36,809 nucleotides of DNA from an uncultured Eubacteriales bacterium (GTDB lineage Bacteria > Bacillota > Clostridia > Peptostreptococcales > Anaerovoracaceae): NCBI GenBank assembly GCA_900315125.1, contig OMXT01000037.1:1-36809 (forward strand), given 5' to 3'. Each line of letters opens with the position of its first letter. The stretch's first letter is position 1. Positions 33,091 to 36,809 of this stretch are shown piece after piece. Position numbers and translations under genes: made by a program. The notes beneath the pieces are model-generated. The model had not been told where the DNA came from. It ran no database searches and saw only the letters and a program-made list of their open reading frames with translations.

Positions 33091-33711
33091 ATGGCAAGAT
33101 ATACAGACGCAAACTGCAGATTATGCAGAAGAGAAGGTCAGAAGCTTTTCCTGAAGGGTGACAGATGCTACGGCGCCAAATGTGCTCTTGAGAGAAAGAA
33201 TTACGCTCCCGGACAGCACGGCCAGATGAGAAAGAAGAACTCTGAGTACGGACTGCAGCTCCGTGAGAAGCAGAAGGCTAAGAGATTCTACGGTCTCCAG
33301 GAAAAACAGTTCCACAACCTGTTCAACAGAGCAGCATCCAAGAAGGGCGTTACCGGTGACAATCTGCTGATCCTGCTGGAGAGCAGACTGGACAACGTTG
33401 TTTACAGACTGGGAATGGCTTCTTCCAGAAAAGAAGCAAGACAGCTGATCGTGCACAGTCACTTCACAGTAAACGGAAAGAAAGTAAATTCTCCGAGCCA
33501 GGAGGTTAAGGCAGGAGATGTGATCGCAGTCAAGGAAAAGAGCCAGAACTCTCCGAAGTTCAAGGAGATCAAGGACATGCAGATCACCGTTCCTTCCTGG
33601 CTGACTATGGATACAGAAAAACTGGAAGGCAAGGTTATTGCACTGCCCACAAGAGCAGATATCGACACACCGATTGCTGAACACCTGATCGTCGAGTTGT
33701 ACTCCAAATAA
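33091..33711 (+). CDS. rpsD: 30S ribosomal protein S4, zinc-binding
   Basis: 206 residues, a primary 16S binder; in several bacteria it autoregulates the alpha operon. The N-terminal zinc site is present: C9, C12, C26, C31 (CRLC, CYGAKC). The S4 RNA-binding domain has [20 protein letters not shown] and [19 protein letters not shown] precedes the ATG. The following 148-base spacer precedes rpoA. Confidence 0.97.
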   Translation: MARYTDANCRLCRREGQKLFLKGDRCYGAKCALERKNYAPGQHGQMRKKNSEYGLQLREKQKAKRFYGLQEKQFHNLFNRAASKKGVTGDNLLILLESRLDNVVYRLGMASSRKEARQLIVHSHFTVNGKKVNSPSQEVKAGDVIAVKEKSQNSPKFKEIKDMQITVPSWLTMDTEKLEGKVIALPTRADIDTPIAEHLIVELYSK

Positions 33712-33859
33712 TCCAGCGCCTTATAGCAGCGCAGCGCATTTTGCTGCAGCGCTTCGGGGCTTCGTCTGGAAGCTCCGGGGGCTCAGGGCACAAAGGCTAT
33801 TGTGCCCGGGATTAACGGAAATGTTAAATTAATCAGGCTACCAGGAGGAGGTTTTCTTA
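33712..33859 (+). promoter_or_regulatory. Hairpin-rich spacer between rpsD and rpoA
   Basis: Main element GGGCACAA-AGGCTA-TTGTGCCC (33786-33807), a perfect 8-bp stem. Upstream, GCAGC/GCTGC and TTCGGGGCTTCG-type repeats give further pairing. No T run follows, so it is not a plain terminator. It is a possible S4 target or processing site controlling rpoA-rplQ. Confidence 0.5.
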
Positions 33860-34804
33860 GTGATAGAAATCGAAAAACCAACGATAACAAAAGAAGTCAG
33901 CGATGACGGAACCTATGGAAAATTCGTCGTAGAACCTCTGGAGAGAGGCTATGGAACAACCTTAGGAAACTGCATGAGAAGGATTCTCCTCTCGTCCCTC
34001 CCAGGGGCTGCAGTAACATCCGTAAAAATCGATGGAATCCTTCACGAATTCTCGACGATCCCGGGCGTCAAGGAAGACGTCACAGAGATCATCCTGAATC
34101 TGAAGAAACTGGCGGTCAAGTTAACCGGTGAAGATACGAAGAGAGTCATAATAAATGCGGTGGGACCGAAAGACGTTACCGCGGCAGATATTATCGGTGA
34201 TTCTGAAATGGAGATTTTCAATCCGGATCTCCATATTGCCACACTGGAAGAGGGTGCGACCCTTGTCATGGAGATCAATCTGGCTAAGGGAAGAGGTTAC
34301 GTTCCCGCAGATCAGAATAAGACGGACAGCACGCCGATCTCTGTAATTCCTGTGGACTCGATCTATACACCGGTTCGTCGTGTCAACTATACCATCGAGA
34401 ATACTCGAGTAGGTCAGGTTACGGACTATGACAAACTGATTCTGGAAATCTGGACTGACGGATCCATCACTCCTGAGGAGGGTGTATCCATCGGTGCCAA
34501 GATCATGGAAGAACATCTGAATCTGTTCATCCAGCTGGATGATAACACAGACGGCATGGAGATCATGATCGAGAAGGAAGAGGATCAGAAGGAAAAGGCG
34601 CTTGAGATGACAATTGAGGAACTGGAGCTTTCCGTTCGTTCCTTCAACTGCCTGAAGAGAGCGTCCATCAATACGGTCGAGGAACTGACCGAACGTACTG
34701 AGGAAGATATGATGAAAGTCAGAAACCTCGGTAAGAAATCCCTTGATGAGGTAAAGAATAAACTTGCAGAACTGGGTCTCAGTCTGAAACCCAGCGATGT
34801 ATAG
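33860..34804 (+). CDS. rpoA: DNA-directed RNA polymerase subunit alpha (GTG start)
   Basis: 314 residues. The N-terminal dimerisation domain has [20 protein letters not shown] and [20 protein letters not shown]. The C-terminal domain, which contacts UP elements and activators, has [14 protein letters not shown] and [16 protein letters not shown]. The start is GTG at 33860, with CAGGAGGAGG about 9 bases upstream. It follows a hairpin-bearing spacer and precedes rplQ. Confidence 0.97.
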   Translation: MIEIEKPTITKEVSDDGTYGKFVVEPLERGYGTTLGNCMRRILLSSLPGAAVTSVKIDGILHEFSTIPGVKEDVTEIILNLKKLAVKLTGEDTKRVIINAVGPKDVTAADIIGDSEMEIFNPDLHIATLEEGATLVMEINLAKGRGYVPADQNKTDSTPISVIPVDSIYTPVRRVNYTIENTRVGQVTDYDKLILEIWTDGSITPEEGVSIGAKIMEEHLNLFIQLDDNTDGMEIMIEKEEDQKEKALEMTIEELELSVRSFNCLKRASINTVEELTERTEEDMMKVRNLGKKSLDEVKNKLAELGLSLKPSDV

Positions 34805-34831
34805 TCAGACTGGAGAAAGGAGCACAGAGAG

Positions 34832-35173
34832 ATGCCGGGATATAGAAAACTGGGCAGAAATTCGGCTCACAGAAAGGCAATGCTGAGAAATCTCGTTACA
34901 GACCTGTTCCGTGAAGAGAGAATCTCAACGACCGATACGAGAGCGAAGGAAGCCAGAAGAGAAGCAGAAAAACTCATCACGCTGGCTAAGCGCGGAGATC
35001 TTCACGCAAGAAGACAGGCGCTGGCTTACATCTATGATGAGGGTGTAGTAGCAAAGCTGTTTGACGAGATCGGTCCCAGATATGCGGACCGCAACGGCGG
35101 ATACACAAGGATCCTGAAGCTCGGTCCCCGCAGAGGCGACTGCGCAGAGATGGTATTCCTTGAGCTGGTATAA
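34832..35173 (+). CDS. rplQ: 50S ribosomal protein L17
   Basis: 113 residues, last gene of the operon. [20 protein letters not shown] at the start and [20 protein letters not shown] are signatures. AAAGGAG precedes the ATG. A strong terminator follows 20 bases after the stop. Confidence 0.97.
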   Translation: MPGYRKLGRNSAHRKAMLRNLVTDLFREERISTTDTRAKEARREAEKLITLAKRGDLHARRQALAYIYDEGVVAKLFDEIGPRYADRNGGYTRILKLGPRRGDCAEMVFLELV

Positions 35174-35192
35174 CTGAATACTGCAGATATTC

Positions 35193-35218
35193 AAACCCGC
35201 GCTTCGGCGCGGGTTTTT
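35193..35218 (+). terminator. Terminator of the ribosomal protein operon
   Basis: AAACCCGCGC-TTCG-GCGCGGGTTT: a 10-bp stem with a stable TTCG tetraloop, then a run of T. Confidence 0.95.
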
Positions 35219-35246
35219 CCGTGCTCCGGAAATCCTGCTTTTATTA

Positions 35247-35293
35247 TTGACATATGACGGAAACATGATTATACTTTAAATGTCATATGACAT
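35247..35293 (+). promoter_or_regulatory. Promoter and twin CATATGAC operators of the DUF134-NifX gene
   Basis: TTGACA (35247-35252), 17 bases, TATACT (35270-35275). ATGTCATATGACAT (35280-35293) is a perfect 14-bp palindrome just after the -10. CATATGAC also occurs at 35251-35258, overlapping the -35. The two copies flank the promoter, as expected for a repressor; the encoded HTH protein is the obvious candidate. Confidence 0.75.
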
Positions 35294-35353
35294 AAATATA
35301 TCGTTGAGAAGCACGGCGATGGCATTTCATGATTGCACATCAGAGGTGGAAGG

Positions 35354-36130
35354 ATGGCGAGACCTAAAATCGTTAAAAGAATATGCGAGGAACCCGTCAG
35401 TGAGGGCTTTGTTCCTGCAGGACAGCATCCAGGCGGCAGCCCGGTGACGCTGACATTTGACGAGTATGAGGCGATCCGGCTCATTGATCTGGAGGGTCTC
35501 AGCCGGGCGGAATGCTCGGAGCGTATGGGTATCGCAAGGACGACAGCCCAGGCGATTTATAACAGCGCCAGGAGGAAGATCGCCGAGTGTCTTGTACGGG
35601 GCCGGGAGCTTCGGATCAGCGGCGGGACATACTGGATCTGTGACGGGATGGCGGACTGCCCGGGCTGCAGGTTCCGGGGCAGATCCGGCGGCGCTGCGCC
35701 GAAATTTGACATTGGAGAGAAGGAGAAGAACAGTATGAGAATTGCAGTAACCTATGACCAGGGGCAGGTTTTCCAGCACTTTGGCAGGACAGAGAATTTT
35801 AAGATCTATGATGTAGCTGACGGAGAGGTGAGAAAGACGGCGGTGTGCGGAGCAGATGGCATATCTCATGGCGCGCTGGCGGGACTTCTTGATGGAAATG
35901 ATGTGGACGTTCTGATCTGCGGCGGACTGGGAGGCGGAGCGATGAGCGCCCTGGAGGAAGCCGGCATTCAGGTCGTATCGGGAGCATCAGGCGACGCGGA
36001 CCTGGCAGTACAGGATTTTCTCGCGGGCAGGCTTGTTTCTTCCGGATCGAACTGTGACCTTCATGGACACGGGGAAGGCGGCCATTCCTGCGGTTCCCAT
36101 GGAGGCGGAGGCTGCGGCCATTCCTGCTGA
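35354..36130 (+). CDS. DUF134 HTH - NifX-type fusion protein with His/Cys tail
   Basis: 258 residues. Residues 1 to about 95 are a DUF134 helix-turn-helix domain (MARPKIVKRICEEPVSEGF, then LSRAECSERMGIARTTAQAI), followed by a small Cys cluster (CDGMADCPGC). From residue 128 (ATG at 35735) the protein is a NifX/NifB-type dinitrogenase iron-molybdenum cofactor domain: MRIAVTYDQGQVFQHFGRTE, ICGGLGGGAMSALEEAGIQV. It ends in a His/Gly/Cys-rich tail (GHGEGGHSCGSHGGGGCGHSC), a likely metal or Fe-S binding site. AAGGAG precedes the internal ATG, so a separate NifX product is possible. No nif genes are present; the role is probably in metal-cluster handling. Start at 35354 follows GGTGGAAGG. Confidence 0.88.
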   Translation: MARPKIVKRICEEPVSEGFVPAGQHPGGSPVTLTFDEYEAIRLIDLEGLSRAECSERMGIARTTAQAIYNSARRKIAECLVRGRELRISGGTYWICDGMADCPGCRFRGRSGGAAPKFDIGEKEKNSMRIAVTYDQGQVFQHFGRTENFKIYDVADGEVRKTAVCGADGISHGALAGLLDGNDVDVLICGGLGGGAMSALEEAGIQVVSGASGDADLAVQDFLAGRLVSSGSNCDLHGHGEGGHSCGSHGGGGCGHSC

Positions 36131-36148
36131 ACATAATAAACAGTAATA

Positions 36149-36194
36149 GAAATGCTCCGGCTGCCGGTGATAAACCGGTAACCGGAGCATTTTG
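36149..36194. terminator. Bidirectional terminator between convergent genes
   Basis: AAATGCTCCGG and CCGGAGCATTTT pair around an inner CCGGT/ACCGG stem. T runs flank both ends, so it serves the NifX fusion (plus) and the Cys-rich gene (minus). Confidence 0.8.
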
Positions 36195-36230
36195 CTGTTG
36201 ATCCGCGGGCATACAGCCGCTGCCTGGAGG

Positions 36231-36575
36231 CTAGTCCCGGCTCTTTCTGCGCTGGAGCAGGCGTCCTTCTGCGGGATCCGATGCGGGAGCATCCGGTTTC
36301 TGCTTCCTGGCTGCTACCGCGATGATATCGGAATAGCGTTCAAGGATCTTGGGGTAGTTATTCCTTACATGGGGGAACATGCATCCGGTGCAGTCCTTGA
36401 ACCCGTTCTCAAGGTACTGAAAATTTCCTCCGCAGTTCTCCCCCAGAGCGTACAGGGGACAGTAGCAGAACAGACAGTTAAACTCCTCCGGCTTGCCCGT
36501 CTGGTGACATGGAAAGTATTCACACTCCCTGTGCTGGAAAAACGTATATTTTTTGTCTCTGAAATTATCGTCCAT
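36231..36575 (-). CDS. Cysteine-rich small-domain protein
   Basis: 114 residues with a compact cysteine-rich small domain: HRECEYFPCH, NCLFCYCPLYALGENCGG and DCTGCMFPH, ten cysteines plus histidines, suggesting metal or Fe-S binding. The family occurs alone or near cobalamin-related genes; its function is unknown. The C-terminal 30 residues are polar and basic. The start at 36575 follows GGAGG at 7 bases; the frame is open to 36635, but that would start inside the promoter. It is convergent with the NifX fusion, which also has a Cys/His-rich end. Confidence 0.8.
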   Translation of the reverse strand: MDDNFRDKKYTFFQHRECEYFPCHQTGKPEEFNCLFCYCPLYALGENCGGNFQYLENGFKDCTGCMFPHVRNNYPKILERYSDIIAVAARKQKPDAPASDPAEGRLLQRRKSRD

Positions 36576-36606
36576 TCTAAAACCTCCATTTTCCGTCAAC
36601 ACTTCT

Positions 36607-36635
36607 ACTATATCGGTAATCCGGCCCGGCGTCAA
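36607..36635 (-). promoter_or_regulatory. Promoter of the Cys-rich protein gene
   Basis: On the minus strand TTGACG (36630-36635), 17 bases, TATAGT (36607-36612), 32 bases before the ATG. Confidence 0.75.
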
Positions 36636-36678
36636 TAGCAGCTGTGCCTCATATAACAGGGGATATCTAAATACGGGG

Positions 36679-36755
36679 TTCAGCGCTAAAATGTGTTAGT
36701 GTAAAATAGATGTGGAGGTTTTATGTTGTCCGGCAAATTAAATGCCTGTGGATAA
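36679..36755 (+). other. Promoter-like sequence, 10-codon ORF and DnaA-box match at the window end
   Basis: TTCAGC (36679-36684), 17 bases, TAAAAT (36702-36707); GGAGG at 36714-36718; ATG at 36723 opening a 10-residue frame (MLSGKLNACG) that stops at 36755. TGTGGATAA (36747-36755) is the exact reverse complement of the DnaA box TTATCCACA. The -10 to GGAGG distance leaves almost no leader. This could be the start of a leader-peptide transcript continuing past the window, or chance. Confidence 0.3.
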
Positions 36756-36809
36756 GTCAAATTAATCAAGGCGGTTTTTCAACAATGCGAGCCCTATCCG
36801 CAATTTAAA

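Noticed and set aside
36640-36809. Replication origin
   Set aside because: Only one DnaA-box match, no cluster, no AT-rich unwinding region and no dnaA/dnaN/parAB genes nearby.

Overview
The window looks like chromosomal DNA of a Gram-positive anaerobe of the class Clostridia. The evidence is strong GGAGG-type ribosome binding sites and TTGACA/TATAAT-type promoters with 17-bp spacers, an S10-spc-alpha ribosomal gene order continuing through secY-adk-map-infA-rpmJ-rpsM-rpsK-rpsD-rpoA-rplQ, zinc-type S14, S4 and L36, a desulfoferrodoxin/PerR/rubrerythrin oxygen-defence locus, and a riboswitch-controlled glycine cleavage operon. A genus cannot be assigned from sequence alone; gut-type Lachnospiraceae or Anaerovoracaceae are plausible.

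Layout. Positions 1-260 hold an array of 83-84 bp tandem repeats rich in GGGTAGAC/GTCTACCC inverted arms. Positions 371-4362 form a metal-homeostasis locus: an MntR/DtxR-type regulator (minus strand), then divergently a short DtxR-like protein whose metal ligands look degenerate, a DUF6110 protein, a P1B-type ATPase with SCALK in place of the usual CPC motif, a DUF2325 protein, and a wreck of an ABC exporter in which the start of the ATPase gene runs directly into the end of an FtsX-type permease gene. Two AACTAAC-type inverted repeats mark probable operators. Positions 4386-10726 (minus strand) are the glycine cleavage operon gcvT-gcvH-gcvPA-gcvPB-lpd behind a tandem glycine riboswitch with an adjacent terminator.

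Positions 10781-17420 (plus strand) carry exoA, an EamA transporter, a YaeI/YkuE-type metallophosphoesterase possibly on a leaderless mRNA, a PC4/YdbC-type ssDNA-binding protein ending in an SSB-like EEVPF tip, an orphan sulfate-binding lipoprotein and a TGS-uridine-kinase-type nucleoside kinase. Positions 17538-19156 are desulfoferrodoxin (minus) facing perR-rbr (plus), with a Fur/PerR box over the perR -10.

Positions 19158-35218 are a strong hairpin, a structured leader of about 300 nt, and 30 genes from rpsJ to rplQ, mostly ribosomal proteins plus secY, adk, map, infA and rpoA. Three longer spacers (before rpsH, rpsM and rpoA) contain hairpins and may be internal control points. Positions 35247-36635 hold a DUF134-NifX fusion with its own promoter and palindromic operators, and a convergent cysteine-rich small-domain protein. 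The last 170 bases contain only a possible promoter, a tiny ORF and a single DnaA-box match.

How the genes work together: Lpd, GcvH, GcvPA/PB and GcvT make up the four-protein glycine cleavage system switched by glycine itself; Dfx, PerR and Rbr form a peroxide/superoxide defence unit; the first locus probably links Mn/Fe sensing to metal efflux. The best candidates for something undescribed are the metal locus (regulator pair, DUF6110, SCALK ATPase, DUF2325), the PC4 protein with an SSB-like tail, the DUF134-NifX operator and fusion arrangement, the tandem repeat array and the S10 leader.
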